A stretch of DNA of 64,000 nt from Aquimarina longa SW024 (GTDB taxonomy: Bacteria > Bacteroidota > Bacteroidia > Flavobacteriales > Flavobacteriaceae). Positions 51,994 to 61,475 of this stretch are shown here, piece by piece. The stretch is taken from assembly GCF_001401755.1 (NCBI RefSeq), contig NZ_KQ474101.1:201039-265038 (forward strand). Reading direction: 5' to 3'. Each line of letters begins with the position of its first letter. Positions within the stretch are counted from its first letter, which is position 1. A program made the position numbers and the translations under genes. A model generated the notes under the pieces. That model had not been told where the DNA came from, did no database searches, and saw only the letters and a program-made list of their open reading frames with translations.

Positions 51994-53421
51994 ATGAAAG
52001 AAAAAGAGTTTTATGAATTATTAAAAAAGAGTTTTCCTTTTGAACCTACTATAAAACAAGATATCGTTCTCCAAAAACTATCCTATTTTGTGCTGTCAGA
52101 ATCAAAAGAGTCTCTTTTTTTATTGAAAGGATATGCCGGTACAGGAAAAACTACTTTGATAGGATCTTTAGTTAAGAATTTATCAAAGATTAAGTCAAAA
52201 GCAGTTCTTTTAGCTCCAACAGGTCGCGCAGCTAAGGTGATTAGTAATTACTCAGGTAAACATGCTCAGACAATCCACAGAAATATATATTATCCAAAAA
52301 AGAATAAAAACGGAGGATTAGCTTTTCAATTAAAACAAAATAAGAATAGAGATACTATTTTTATAGTAGATGAAGCTTCCATGATTCCTGATACTCCAAG
52401 TGATAGTAAATTATTCGAAAATGGATCTTTGTTAGATGATTTAATGATGTATGTGTATTCTGGTCATAATTGCAAAATTCTTTTTATAGGAGATACAGCA
52501 CAATTACCACCAGTTAAATTAGAGGTAAGCCCTGCTTTGGATGTAAATACTCTTTCAATAGGCTTTAATAAAGAGGTCACTCAGATAGAGCTAGATGAAG
52601 TAGTACGACAAACTGAGGATAGTGGTATTCTTGTAAATGCTACTTGTTTAAGAGAAGTTCTTAATGATGGTTTTTATGATTCTTTCAAGTTTAATATTTC
52701 AGGATATTCAGATGTAGTTCGATTTATTGATGGATATGAAATTATGGAAGCTCTAAACGAAGCATATTCTAATTCTGGACATGAAGAATCAGTAATTATA
52801 TTGCGTTCTAATAAGCGAGCAAATGTTTATAATCAACAAATCCGATCTAGAATACTTTTTCAAGAAGAAGAATTATCTTCCGGAGATTATTTGATGGTTG
52901 TTAAAAATAATTATTATTGGCTAGATAGCAATAGTGAAGCTGGTTTTATTGCTAATGGTGATATTATTAAAGTTTTAGAGATCTTTTCAATAAAGGAATT
53001 ATACGGGTTCAGATTTGCGATAGTGAATGTTAGCATGGTTGATTATCCAAACCAAAAGCCTTTTGAAACTGTTCTAATACTGGATACACTAACTTCAGAA
53101 ACCCCTTCATTATCTTATGAAGAATCAAATCAATTATATCAAGAGGTAATGAAAGATTTTGAAGATGAAAAATCAAAGTATAAAAAATTTCTAGGGGTTA
53201 AAAACAATAAATTTTTTAATAGTTTACAAGTCAAATTTTCTTATGCGATAACATGTCACAAATCACAGGGTGGACAATGGGATAATGTATTCATAGAGCA
53301 GCCTTATATTGCAGAGGGAGTAAATAAAGATTATTTAAGATGGCTATATACAGCAGTTACAAGAGCAAAAAAGAAATTATATTTGATAGGCTTTAAAAAA
53401 GATTTTTTTTATGAAAATTAA
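51994..53421 (+). CDS. RecD-like ATP-dependent DNA helicase
   Basis: A 475-residue superfamily 1 helicase, shorter than RecD2. Walker A GYAGTGKTTL near residue 46-55, TGRAAKVIS near 75, Walker B IFIVDEASM near 122, GDTAQLPPV near 168, and the C-terminal motif TCHKSQGGQWDNVFIE near 425 followed by YTAVTRAKKKLYLIGF near 452. There is no N-terminal extra domain, so it looks like a compact flavobacterial type, expected to unwind 5'-3' DNA or RNA:DNA in repair. It is a single gene with its own -7 box. Confidence 0.9.
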   Translation: MKEKEFYELLKKSFPFEPTIKQDIVLQKLSYFVLSESKESLFLLKGYAGTGKTTLIGSLVKNLSKIKSKAVLLAPTGRAAKVISNYSGKHAQTIHRNIYYPKKNKNGGLAFQLKQNKNRDTIFIVDEASMIPDTPSDSKLFENGSLLDDLMMYVYSGHNCKILFIGDTAQLPPVKLEVSPALDVNTLSIGFNKEVTQIELDEVVRQTEDSGILVNATCLREVLNDGFYDSFKFNISGYSDVVRFIDGYEIMEALNEAYSNSGHEESVIILRSNKRANVYNQQIRSRILFQEEELSSGDYLMVVKNNYYWLDSNSEAGFIANGDIIKVLEIFSIKELYGFRFAIVNVSMVDYPNQKPFETVLILDTLTSETPSLSYEESNQLYQEVMKDFEDEKSKYKKFLGVKNNKFFNSLQVKFSYAITCHKSQGGQWDNVFIEQPYIAEGVNKDYLRWLYTAVTRAKKKLYLIGFKKDFFYEN

Positions 53422-53574
53422 GAATTTAATATTGCGTTTATTTTGGTATAGATCTTGAGATAGACTTTGAAGATAAAAAAAAATTAAAGCAAAAGGAAAT
53501 AAACTAATTTGATAATAAAGATGTAAAATTAATTTTAAAAAGTTACTTTTGCATTTCTAGAAAAGCAACAAATT

Positions 53575-55452
53575 TTGAAGAAAAATACTCTCAAAACTAT
53601 CGCAATGATTCCTGCGAGATATGCAGCCACGCGATTCCCTGGTAAATTAATGCAAGATCTTGGAGGAAAAAGTGTTATAAGAAGAACATATGAGGTTACT
53701 CTTAATTCTGGACTTTTTGATTCAGTCTATGTAGTCACTGATAGTGATATTATTTATAAAGAGATTACATCTCATGGAGGTGTCGCTATTATGAGTAAGA
53801 AAGAACATACATGTGGTAGTGATAGAATAGCAGAGGCTGTTGAGGATATGGATGTTGATATTGTAGTAAATGTCCAAGGAGATGAACCTTTTACTGATCG
53901 TGAGAGTTTAGAAAAAGTGTTAGATGTATTTTATCAAGAGGATTCTGATCGTATAGATTTGGCTAGCCTTATGACACCAATGGAAGATTGGGATGATATT
54001 ATGAATCCTAATAGTGTAAAAGTTATTGTGGATGAACATAATTATGCGTTATATTTTTCTCGAGCTCCTATTCCATATCCTAGAGATAAAGAAATAAATC
54101 ATGTTTATTATAAACATAAAGGAGTATATGCGTTTAAAAAACAAGCTATTTTAGATTTTTACCATTTACCTATGCGTACTTTAGAAGCTTCAGAAAAAAT
54201 TGAATGCATTCGATATTTGGAATATGATAAAAATATTAAAATGGTAGAAACAGATCATGAAGGTGTTGAAATTGATACTCCAGAAGATTTAGAAAGAGCA
54301 AAAAAAATAATAAGTAAAGAACATCAATTGGATCCAAAACCAGTTTTGTCTACTTCGGAGGTATCTACCTCTATGCATAAAAATTTCCCAATGGTTCCAA
54401 AAGTAGTATTTGGAAGAGGAGCTTTTAATCAAATAAGTAGTATTATTTCACCAGAGAGAAATGGTGTTGCACCATTTATATATTTAGTAGATGATGTTTT
54501 TGAAAAAAATACTTCTTTTATAGAAGATAGAATACTATTATTTTATACAGATAAGATCATTTATATATCTACAACAGAAGAGCCTAAAACATCTCAAGTA
54601 GATCAAATAGTTACAGCAATTAAAAATGACTATCAATATACTCCAAGTGGGATTATTGGTATTGGAGGAGGGTCTATATTAGACTTGTCTAAAGCTGTAG
54701 CAATAATGCTTGCTAATCCAGGAAGTGCAGCAGATTATCAAGGCTGGGATTTAGTAAAAAATAAGGCAGTATTTCATGTAGGAGTACCTACAATTTCGGG
54801 AACAGGTGCAGAAGTATCTCGTACAACAGTACTTACAGGTCCTGAGCGTAAATTAGGAATTAATTCTGATTTCACACCATTTGACCAAGTTATATTAGAT
54901 CCAGAATTGATAAAAGATGTCCCTAAAAATCAATGGTTTTATACGGGGATGGATTGTTATATTCATTGTATAGAATCATTAGATGGAACTTATTTAAATG
55001 CGTTTAGCCAGAGCTATGGAGAAAAAGCATTAGAACTTTGTAAAGAGATTTTTCTTGAAACAAGTTTAACCAAAGCTGAAGCAGATGAAAAATTGATGAT
55101 GGCATCTTGGCATGGAGGAATGAGTATTGCATATTCTCAGGTTGGTGTTGCTCATGCTATGAGTTATGGTTTAGCATACGTACTAGGTACTAAGCATGGT
55201 ATAGGTAATTGTATTGTGTTTGATAAATTAGAAAAATATTACCCAGAAGGAGTTGCTTTGTTTAAAAAAATGAAAGAACTCCATAATATAGATTTGCCTA
55301 AAGGTGTTTGTGCGAATGTAACAGAAGAGCAATTAGATGTTATGACAAAGGTGGCCTTAAGTTTAGAACCATTATGGGAAAATGCATTAGGACGTGATTG
55401 GAAATCAAAGATTGATGAAGATAAATTAAAAACTATTTATAGAGCTTTATAA
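53575..55452 (+). CDS. CMP-Kdo synthetase fused to Kdo 8-oxidase (KdsB-KdnB)
   Basis: A 625-residue two-domain enzyme. Residues 1 to about 250 are Kds[22 protein letters not shown] at 10-30, NVQGDEPF near 101 and [11 protein letters not shown] near 225, activating Kdo (or its 8-amino form) with CTP. From about residue 267 a complete iron-dependent alcohol dehydrogenase follows: [11 protein letters not shown] near 360, GTGAEVSRT near 408 and metal ligands Asp near 460, His near 464, His of VAHAMSYG and His of TKHGIG. It resembles KdnB, which oxidises C8 of Kdo before transamination to Kdo8N. There is no stop or frameshift between domains. TTG 53575 is used as start. No KdnA-type aminotransferase is in the window. 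Confidence 0.88.
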   Translation: MKKNTLKTIAMIPARYAATRFPGKLMQDLGGKSVIRRTYEVTLNSGLFDSVYVVTDSDIIYKEITSHGGVAIMSKKEHTCGSDRIAEAVEDMDVDIVVNVQGDEPFTDRESLEKVLDVFYQEDSDRIDLASLMTPMEDWDDIMNPNSVKVIVDEHNYALYFSRAPIPYPRDKEINHVYYKHKGVYAFKKQAILDFYHLPMRTLEASEKIECIRYLEYDKNIKMVETDHEGVEIDTPEDLERAKKIISKEHQLDPKPVLSTSEVSTSMHKNFPMVPKVVFGRGAFNQISSIISPERNGVAPFIYLVDDVFEKNTSFIEDRILLFYTDKIIYISTTEEPKTSQVDQIVTAIKNDYQYTPSGIIGIGGGSILDLSKAVAIMLANPGSAADYQGWDLVKNKAVFHVGVPTISGTGAEVSRTTVLTGPERKLGINSDFTPFDQVILDPELIKDVPKNQWFYTGMDCYIHCIESLDGTYLNAFSQSYGEKALELCKEIFLETSLTKAEADEKLMMASWHGGMSIAYSQVGVAHAMSYGLAYVLGTKHGIGNCIVFDKLEKYYPEGVALFKKMKELHNIDLPKGVCANVTEEQLDVMTKVALSLEPLWENALGRDWKSKIDEDKLKTIYRAL

Positions 55453-55478
55453 AGCTCTATAAATAGTTTTTAATTTAT
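55421..55478. terminator. 29-bp perfect palindrome overlapping the end of the KdsB-KdnB gene
   Basis: Arms 55421-55449 and 55450-55478 are exact reverse complements with no spacer (centre TTTATAAA). The left arm encodes the last nine residues of the fusion protein, and the stop codon is at the centre. A T-rich tract lies in the right arm (AGTTTTTAATTT). It is likely an intrinsic terminator or mRNA 3'-end stabiliser on both strands, but far longer than the other terminators here. Confidence 0.72.
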
Positions 55479-55544
55479 GTTAGTACGCATCAAATTGGAT
55501 TTAAAAACTTATATAGAATCTTTAAGAAATAGTAAAATTAGCAA

Positions 55545-56099
55545 ATGAGACGTTTTTCTTCGTTTATATTTCATAAAATTCTAGGTTGGGAAATTGTTGG
55601 TGATTTTAGTTCAAAAACTGTAAAAAAATGTATCATAATTGTGGTGCCACATACAAGTTGGCATGATTTCTATATAGGTTTATTGATTAGGCAATTATCA
55701 AGTGTTAAGATAAGTTTTTTGGCAAAAAAAGAACTTTTTAAATGGCCATTAGGGTGGTATTTTACTAAAGTAGGAGGGATTTCTCTAGATAGAACTTCAG
55801 GACAAAATAAAGTTGAAGCTATTGCAGAGTTTTTTGCAAAAAGAAAAGAGTTACGATTAGCACTCGCTCCTGAAGGTACAAGAAAAAAAGTGAAAGAGTG
55901 GAAAACAGGATTTTATCACATCGCTAAAACTGCAGAAATACCAATCATTATGGTAGCTTTTGATTTTGGGAAGAAGCAAACAGTTATTTCAAAACCATTT
56001 TATCCTACCAATGATATTAAAAAAGATTTTAAACATATGTATAATTTTTTTATTGGAGTTAAAGGTAAAATTCCTGAATATAGTTTCGATGGAAGTTGA
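55545..56099 (+). CDS. 1-acyl-glycerol-3-phosphate acyltransferase family protein (PlsC-like)
   Basis: A 184-residue membrane-associated acyltransferase. The catalytic HxxxxD is in VVPHTSWHDFYIG (His 36, Asp 41), and the substrate-binding EGTR motif is in LAPEGTRKK near 105. It lacks a separate long membrane domain; an N-terminal hydrophobic segment may dip into the bilayer. Expected to acylate lysophospholipids or a related lipid. It stands alone, flanked on both sides by very long perfect palindromes. Confidence 0.85.
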   Translation: MRRFSSFIFHKILGWEIVGDFSSKTVKKCIIIVVPHTSWHDFYIGLLIRQLSSVKISFLAKKELFKWPLGWYFTKVGGISLDRTSGQNKVEAIAEFFAKRKELRLALAPEGTRKKVKEWKTGFYHIAKTAEIPIIMVAFDFGKKQTVISKPFYPTNDIKKDFKHMYNFFIGVKGKIPEYSFDGS

Positions 56100-56127
56100 T
56101 TTTGTATAAGAAATCTATATTTATAAC

Positions 56128-56180
56128 AGTATACTAAAAGAGATCTATTTTATTATAAAATAGATCTCTTTTAGTATACT
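56128..56180. terminator. 25-bp perfect inverted repeat between converging genes
   Basis: Arms 56128-56152 and 56156-56180 are exact complements around a TTA loop. The stem is AT-rich with central AGATCT. A strong T-run is not present after the stem on either strand, so it may act as a 3'-end structure or as weak bidirectional terminator for the acyltransferase (+) and yebC (-). Confidence 0.65.
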
Positions 56181-56235
56181 CTAATTAGTTAGAAGTATAA
56201 TTGCTATGTTGTTGTTCTTAAAAAAAAACTTTTTA

Positions 56236-56952
56236 TTAAGATAATTCTTCCATAGTGTGATAAACATTTTGTACATCCTCATCTTCTTCAATTTTTTCTA
56301 AAAGTTTTTCTACATCAGTAGCTTGTTCTGAATTAAGTTGTTTGGTTACTTGTGGGATGCGTTCGAATCCTGATGAAAGAATTTCGATTTCTCGACTTTC
56401 TAGTTCTTTTTGGATAGCTCCAAAACTTTCAAAAGGTGCATAGATTAATATTCCATCATCATCCTGAAAAACTTCTTCAGCACCAAAGTCAATAAACTCA
56501 AGTTCGAGTTCTTCAGGGTCTAGACCTTCTCCATTAATTCTAAAGTTACAAGTATGATCAAACATAAATTCTACAGAGCCAGATGTACCTAAATTACCAT
56601 CACATTTGTTGAAATATGATCTGATGTTAGCTACTGTTCTATTATTGTTATCTGTTGCAGTTTCTACTAGAATGGCTATTCCATGAGGAGCATATCCTTC
56701 AAAGAGAACTTCTTTGTAGTCTCCTTGACTTTTGTCAGAAGCTCTTTTAATAGCCCGTTCTATATTGTCTTTAGGCATGTTTACAGACTTGGCATTCTGA
56801 ATTACCGCTCTTAAACGAGAATTAGAATCTGGATCTGGTCCTCCTTCTTTTACCGCCATAACAATATCCTTGCCAATTCGAGTAAACGCCTTTGCCATTG
56901 CAGACCAACGTTTCATCTTACGTGCTTTTCTAAATTCAAAAGCTCTTCCCAT
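56236..56952 (-). CDS. YebC/PmpR/TACO1-family protein
   Basis: A 238-residue protein of the YebC family: MGRAFEFRKARKMKRWSAMAKAF at the start (shown in part: GRAFEFRKARKMKRW), VKEGGPDPDSNSRLRAVIQNAK near 35-56, and GYAPHGIAILVETATDNNNRT near 107-127. Members act as transcription regulators or, in recent work, as ribosome-associated factors helping with proline-rich stalling. All three domains and the acidic C-terminal part are present. Opens with ATG 56952 after a 150-nt gap. Confidence 0.95.
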   Translation of the reverse strand: MGRAFEFRKARKMKRWSAMAKAFTRIGKDIVMAVKEGGPDPDSNSRLRAVIQNAKSVNMPKDNIERAIKRASDKSQGDYKEVLFEGYAPHGIAILVETATDNNNRTVANIRSYFNKCDGNLGTSGSVEFMFDHTCNFRINGEGLDPEELELEFIDFGAEEVFQDDDGILIYAPFESFGAIQKELESREIEILSSGFERIPQVTKQLNSEQATDVEKLLEKIEEDEDVQNVYHTMEELS

Positions 56953-57104
56953 ATGCTAATTTTAAAATCTGAATACAAACATAAGTAGAAACGAAGTTTT
57001 TGACAAATGTTTGTTTCATATCAATTTATATAAATGTAAAGTTTCAAACTTTAATAGTAAAATTATAATCATCAAAATTTTAGTTTTACTATTAAATTTT
57101 CTCA

Positions 57105-57395
57105 TTATTCTCCTTCAATAATAGTATCTATTGTTTTTGCGAGTTTAAAATCTTTTTCGGTGATTCCTCCTACATCATGAGTAGAAAGGCTGATCTGCAA
57201 TTTATTGTATACATTCGACCAGTCAGGATGATGATTTTGTACTTCGGCTTCAAAAGCGATACGAGTCATTACAGAAAATGCATCTTTAAAATCATTAAAT
57301 TCAAAAGTTGTGTGAAGTGCATTATCATGGTATTCCCAACCATCTATTTCTTTAAGCTTTTCGTTTATCTTAGATTCTGATAATTTTACTATCAT
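57105..57395 (-). CDS. phhB: Pterin-4a-carbinolamine dehydratase
   Basis: A 96-residue enzyme that dehydrates 4a-hydroxytetrahydropterin, regenerating the cofactor of aromatic amino-acid hydroxylases. The active-site signature EVQNHHPDWSNVYNKLQISLSTHD (residues about 51-74, with the two His and Trp) and KDFKLA are intact. Length matches the family. The partner hydroxylase is not in the window. Located 35 nt from the lipoprotein gene upstream, so probably the last gene of the same transcript. Confidence 0.94.
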   Translation of the reverse strand: MIVKLSESKINEKLKEIDGWEYHDNALHTTFEFNDFKDAFSVMTRIAFEAEVQNHHPDWSNVYNKLQISLSTHDVGGITEKDFKLAKTIDTIIEGE

Positions 57396-57430
57396 TAGTA
57401 TTTGTTGTTAGTTAATAGATGTTTTTTTAT

Positions 57431-58366
57431 TTAATTTAATCCTAATTTATCGCGTAAGACTTCATCTTTATTATTGTTTTTATTCCAATAAGCAGATTTA
57501 ATACGTTTAATTTTAGTCGCTTTTGTAGTAAGTTTTTTTGAATTGTTACCAAATCCACTAATGAAAGTTTCTTCCCATTTTTCTATTGTATAGGGAAAGG
57601 TATTAGTAAGAGTAATACTGATACTACGGTCAAGGTTTGGATATTCTAAGGTATATGTATTAGTAGAAGTGCCTTTTTGTATAAAAGCCTTTGCGGAGTA
57701 CGCTTTAACTTCTTTATGCCTTAATCTGCAGTATTCAAAAGAAGGAATGATTTGTATATCACCTTGAGGTAATCCGTTTGGGTTAATTCTAATTTTTGCC
57801 CAAAGTTCATTTTCTAAGATAGTTTTGTTTAGTTTAAACTCTTGATCTGCTTCATTTTGAAAGTATGAGTGTGATGTGATTTCAAATTGGTTTCGATTGT
57901 TTAATTGTGTATATACATGACCACACCATTCTTGTATAGAATTAGAAACTTTAATCGCGTGCTGATTATCTTTTACAGGATAAAATGTACTTTGCATGGT
58001 TGAATATGGATAGATTCCTGTATTAAACTTTTTGGTAGCATTAAGTTTTAAAATAGGTGTGTTATTGCTATTTTTATGATCTGCCTTGACTTGTTCTTTA
58101 GTTAGAAAATCTTCAGTAACATAAATGAGAATAGCAGTTCCTTTTCTCATTTCACCATATCGAGCTTGTTCTAATGTATACGACGTTATTTCTGCTTCAC
58201 CATTATACCAGTATTTTTTGAAATCCTTTGATAACTCTTTTTTAAATTTATTATTCTGGGTATCAGTTTTGATAACAATATCGTTCGTTTTGTTTGCTTT
58301 AATATTACTACAAGCAATAATAGCTAGTATGCTTAGAGTAATGAATATGGACACTATCTTTTTCAT
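57431..58366 (-). CDS. Uncharacterised lipoprotein
   Basis: A 311-residue lipoprotein: signal peptide with lipobox AIIAC (Cys near 19) followed by SNIKANK, without the Asp run of the surface export signal, so it may remain in the periplasmic leaflet. The mature part begins DFKKYWYNGEAEITSYTLEQARYGEMRKGTAILIYVTE-like (shown: NGEAEITSYTLEQARYGEMR) and contains SIQEWCGHVYTQL near 145. I recognise it as a flavobacterial family found beside maf, sometimes misnamed septum formation inhibitor in databases, but no function is known. It follows maf by 34 nt on the same strand. Confidence 0.78.
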   Translation of the reverse strand: MKKIVSIFITLSILAIIACSNIKANKTNDIVIKTDTQNNKFKKELSKDFKKYWYNGEAEITSYTLEQARYGEMRKGTAILIYVTEDFLTKEQVKADHKNSNNTPILKLNATKKFNTGIYPYSTMQSTFYPVKDNQHAIKVSNSIQEWCGHVYTQLNNRNQFEITSHSYFQNEADQEFKLNKTILENELWAKIRINPNGLPQGDIQIIPSFEYCRLRHKEVKAYSAKAFIQKGTSTNTYTLEYPNLDRSISITLTNTFPYTIEKWEETFISGFGNNSKKLTTKATKIKRIKSAYWNKNNNKDEVLRDKLGLN

Positions 58367-58400
58367 AAAAATCTATTTTGAATAACAAATTACAATAAAA

Positions 58401-58988
58401 TTAGTGCTCAGCAAGTGTTGTTAACATTTCATAAACAAGATGCGTAGGGAGCCCCATAACATTAAAATAACTCCCTTGTATATTCGTTATTCCTATTAGT
58501 CCTATCCATTCTTGTATGCCATAAGCTCCAGCTTTATCTATTGGATTATAGGTGTTTACATAATATTCAATTTCTTCTGTAGTAAGTTCTTTAAAAGTTA
58601 CTTTAGTTGTATTATTTATTAGTATAGTTTGTCTAGTAGTTTTAAAGCATACTGAAGTAATAACATCATGGGTATCTCCGGATAAAGATCGGATCATTTT
58701 TGATGCCTCCTCTAGGTTTTTTGGTTTTCCTAAGGCGTTATGATTATACCAAACAATAGTGTCGCTAGTGATTAGGATATCTTTAGGATTTAGTTGAGAA
58801 AAAGCATTTGCTTTAAGCTCAGCAAGGTAATCAGAAATCTCTTCAGCTTGGAGGTGATCAGGATAAATTTCCTCTATTTCTTTCAATTCTATAGTGAAAT
58901 TCAGATCTAAATCTTTAAAAAATTGTTGTCTTCTAGGGGAGCCAGAAGCAAGAATTATAGTGCTATTACGTAATAGGTTTTTCAGCAT
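58401..58988 (-). CDS. maf: Maf-family nucleotide pyrophosphatase
   Basis: A 195-residue enzyme hydrolysing non-canonical or pyrimidine nucleoside triphosphates. The N-terminal SPRRQ signature ILASGSPRRQQFFKDL spans 12-27, TSDTIVW near 73-79 is the catalytic acidic site, and YNPIDKAGAYGIQ near 145 is the family's third block. This sequence (YGIQEWIG) fits the YhdE-type with DKAGAYGIQ. It starts 3 nt before the UbiA gene's end, so the two are coupled. Confidence 0.94.
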   Translation of the reverse strand: MLKNLLRNSTIILASGSPRRQQFFKDLDLNFTIELKEIEEIYPDHLQAEEISDYLAELKANAFSQLNPKDILITSDTIVWYNHNALGKPKNLEEASKMIRSLSGDTHDVITSVCFKTTRQTILINNTTKVTFKELTTEEIEYYVNTYNPIDKAGAYGIQEWIGLIGITNIQGSYFNVMGLPTHLVYEMLTTLAEH

Positions 58989-58991
58989 GTT

Positions 58992-59894
58992 TTATTTTAA
59001 AATAAATTGATATGATACTAGTGAAATAGATGTAATGAGCAAAATCATTTTTAGAATTAAACTTAATCGAGTAAGGCTTTTATTTGATTCTGCGCTAAAA
59101 ATTTTTATCATAAAATAAAGTAGTGGAGCAATTATAAAAATAAGAGCTAAGATAACAGCGTTACTATTTGAAAAAAGGTAGGAGTACATATAATAAATAA
59201 CAGCCATAATAGGGAGTAGAGTTGCTAAACCAATAAGTTTTGTTGTTCTGTTTTTACCTATAGCTACTGGAACTGTCTTAATCCCTTTATTATGATCATT
59301 ATCTATGTGTAAGCAATCTTTGACTAATTCTCTAAGAAAGATAATCATAAATGCAAATATAGAGTAATCAAAAATGATAGAAAAAATAACTTTCTGAGAC
59401 TCTTTATTTTTTTCGGTGATAGCAGGAAGAAGATCAAAGAAGCCTATTATAAGTATGCTTAATGCAATAAGTACAGCAATTATAATGTTTTTAAGAACGA
59501 TAATTTCTTTTAAATATGAGGCGTAACTATAAAATAACCCAGAGATAATAATGAATAATGCTGCAAAACTAGGTTTTCCTATAAGATTTGCTATGTAAAA
59601 CCCTATAAGAACCCCTGTTATATTAAAAAAGATAAACAATTGGTTAGCTGTTTTTTCTGTTATCTTACCTTCTAATAAATTTGTTTTTTTTAAACTTTCT
59701 TGATTGTAGATGGCTATGATTATATTTCCTGCAGCTGCTATTGAAACAGTAGCTATTATTAAAAGAAAAATACCAAAACCATTTAAAGTGATAGCAATAT
59801 TAAAAGGAGTAAATAGACCATATTTAACACATAACTGGGCTAAGGCTATGATTAGGAGGTTGTCAAATTTTATAAGTTTTAAATAGGGTAACAT
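58992..59894 (-). CDS. UbiA-family prenyltransferase with a degenerate first Asp-rich motif
   Basis: A 300-residue polytopic protein (about nine helices), similar to the geranylgeranylglyceryl-phosphate synthase group of UbiA enzymes common in flavobacteria. The second Asp-rich motif LRELVKDCLHIDNDHNKG is present (Asp 193, 198 and 200). The first motif, normally NDxxDxxxD after AAGN, reads NIIIAIYNQESLKK (residues 57-70) and has lost all Asp residues. The Mg-prenyl-diphosphate site is therefore incomplete, so catalysis is doubtful or the fold has been reused. Encoded directly upstream of maf, a usual flavobacterial neighbourhood. Confidence 0.82.
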   Translation of the reverse strand: MLPYLKLIKFDNLLIIALAQLCVKYGLFTPFNIAITLNGFGIFLLIIATVSIAAAGNIIIAIYNQESLKKTNLLEGKITEKTANQLFIFFNITGVLIGFYIANLIGKPSFAALFIIISGLFYSYASYLKEIIVLKNIIIAVLIALSILIIGFFDLLPAITEKNKESQKVIFSIIFDYSIFAFMIIFLRELVKDCLHIDNDHNKGIKTVPVAIGKNRTTKLIGLATLLPIMAVIYYMYSYLFSNSNAVILALIFIIAPLLYFMIKIFSAESNKSLTRLSLILKMILLITSISLVSYQFILK

Positions 59895-59999
59895 AAGGTA
59901 TTTGGTTAGTTAGTCTGTAAATGTAATAATTAATCTTAATTCTAAATTATAACTATACGTAATTGCTTTTTCTAAATTTAAAAGATATTGTACTTATAT

Positions 60000-60473
60000 T
60001 TATCGATGATGATAAGGCTCATTTTTTAGAATAGTAAAGCCTCGGTATAATTGTTCTACAAAAAACAAGCGTATCATTTGATGCGAAAATGTCATCTTAG
60101 AAAGAGCTAGTTTACTATTAGCTCTATCATAAACTTCTGGGCTAAAACCATAAGGTCCACCTATAACAAAAATTAATTGTTTGATTCCACTATTCATATG
60201 TTTTTGTAGTACTTCAGAAAAATCAACAGAGCCATAATGTTTTCCATTTTCATCTAGTACTATTAATACATCAGACTTTTCAATAGTACTTAATATTAAT
60301 TTTCCTTCTTTTTCTTTTTGTTGAGACTCGCTTAAGTTCTTAGCATTTTTAAGATCAGGAATTACTTCAAGATTAAATTTAATATAAAACTGTAGTCTTT
60401 TTATATAGCTATTGGTAAGACTATTAAGTTCTTTATTATCTGTTTTTCCTATAACGATTAATTTAATATTCAT
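60000..60473 (-). CDS. rlmH: 23S rRNA (pseudouridine1915-N3)-methyltransferase RlmH
   Basis: A 157-residue SPOUT-class SAM methyltransferase. Knot region GGPYGFSPEVYDRANSKLALSKMTFSHQMIRLFFVEQLYRGF-type block (shown: GGPYGFSPEVYDRANSKLAL) begins near 105, and the enzyme ends with the family's invariant NEPYHHR. It modifies the A-site helix 69 of 23S rRNA after pseudouridylation. It is a stand-alone gene divergent from nadC, with 141 nt between. Confidence 0.97.
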   Translation of the reverse strand: MNIKLIVIGKTDNKELNSLTNSYIKRLQFYIKFNLEVIPDLKNAKNLSESQQKEKEGKLILSTIEKSDVLIVLDENGKHYGSVDFSEVLQKHMNSGIKQLIFVIGGPYGFSPEVYDRANSKLALSKMTFSHQMIRLFFVEQLYRGFTILKNEPYHHR

Positions 60474-60614
60474 TATCCTTCTTAATTGTAATATTTTTAT
60501 CCTAGAAACTAGACAAAATTTTGAATAAAGTTATAAAGTAAATAGAAATACCATATGCTTCTAGCTTCGTACTTCCGACTTCTTTTTTTACATTAGCAAA
60601 AATAACCATTCAAT

Positions 60615-61472
60615 ATGATTAGTGAAACCCAATTCAATAAAGAAGTCGATTTAATAATAATCAATGCAATACGAGAAGATGTTGGAGATGGAGATTACAG
60701 CTCGTTAGCTTGTATCCCAGAATCAGCAAATGGAAAAGCAAAGCTTTTAGTAAAAGATGAAGGTATTTTGGCAGGTGTATCGTTTGCAAAAAAAGTATTT
60801 AACTATGTAGACCCAAACTTGAGTATTGAAGTGCTTTTAGAAGATGGAACCCCTGTACGTCATGGAGACATAGCCTTTTATGTTTCGGGAAATTCTCAAT
60901 CAATTCTTAAAGCAGAACGATTAGTTCTTAATGCAATGCAGCGAATGAGTGCAATTGCTACAAAAACAAATTATTTTGTTACCTTATTAGAAGATACCCA
61001 AACAAAAATATTAGATACTCGTAAGACTACTCCAGGATTACGCGCTCTAGAAAAATGGGCAGTAAAGATTGGAGGAGGAGAAAACCACAGATTTGCATTA
61101 TATGATATGGTGATGCTTAAAGATAACCATATAGATTTTGCGGGAGGAATTACTAAAGCTGTAGAGAAGACTAAAAAATATCTTGCTGATCATAATCTTA
61201 ATCTAAAAATCATTGTAGAAGCTCGTAATCTTGATGAAATTAAAGAAATACTTCAGACATCGGGAGTATATAGGATATTGATTGATAACTTTAATTATGA
61301 AGATACTCGTAAGGCAGTGAAATTGATAGGAGATACATGTCTTACTGAATCTAGTGGAGGAATTAACGAAAAAACTATTCGGAATTATGCAGAATGTGGT
61401 GTAGATTATATTAGTAGCGGAGCTTTAACACATTCTGTATATAATTTAGATTTGAGTTTGAAAGCAATATAA
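60615..61472 (+). CDS. nadC: Quinolinate phosphoribosyltransferase NadC
   Basis: A 285-residue enzyme converting quinolinate and PRPP into nicotinate mononucleotide in NAD synthesis. Signature blocks: ALREDVGDGDYSS-like start (residues 17-25), ILDTRKTTPGLRALEKWAV near 132 and GGGENHRFALYDMVMLKDNHI near 152. The catalytic Arg/Lys/His set is intact. It is followed 3 nt later by the YihY gene. nadA and nadB are not in the window. Confidence 0.96.
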   Translation: MISETQFNKEVDLIIINAIREDVGDGDYSSLACIPESANGKAKLLVKDEGILAGVSFAKKVFNYVDPNLSIEVLLEDGTPVRHGDIAFYVSGNSQSILKAERLVLNAMQRMSAIATKTNYFVTLLEDTQTKILDTRKTTPGLRALEKWAVKIGGGENHRFALYDMVMLKDNHIDFAGGITKAVEKTKKYLADHNLNLKIIVEARNLDEIKEILQTSGVYRILIDNFNYEDTRKAVKLIGDTCLTESSGGINEKTIRNYAECGVDYISSGALTHSVYNLDLSLKAI

Positions 61473-61475
61473 TAT

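Noticed and set aside
54373..55452. KdnB part as a separate gene starting at ATG 54373
   Set aside because: The frame is continuous with KdsB with no stop, no promoter and no frameshift; internal initiation is possible but a fusion is the simpler reading.
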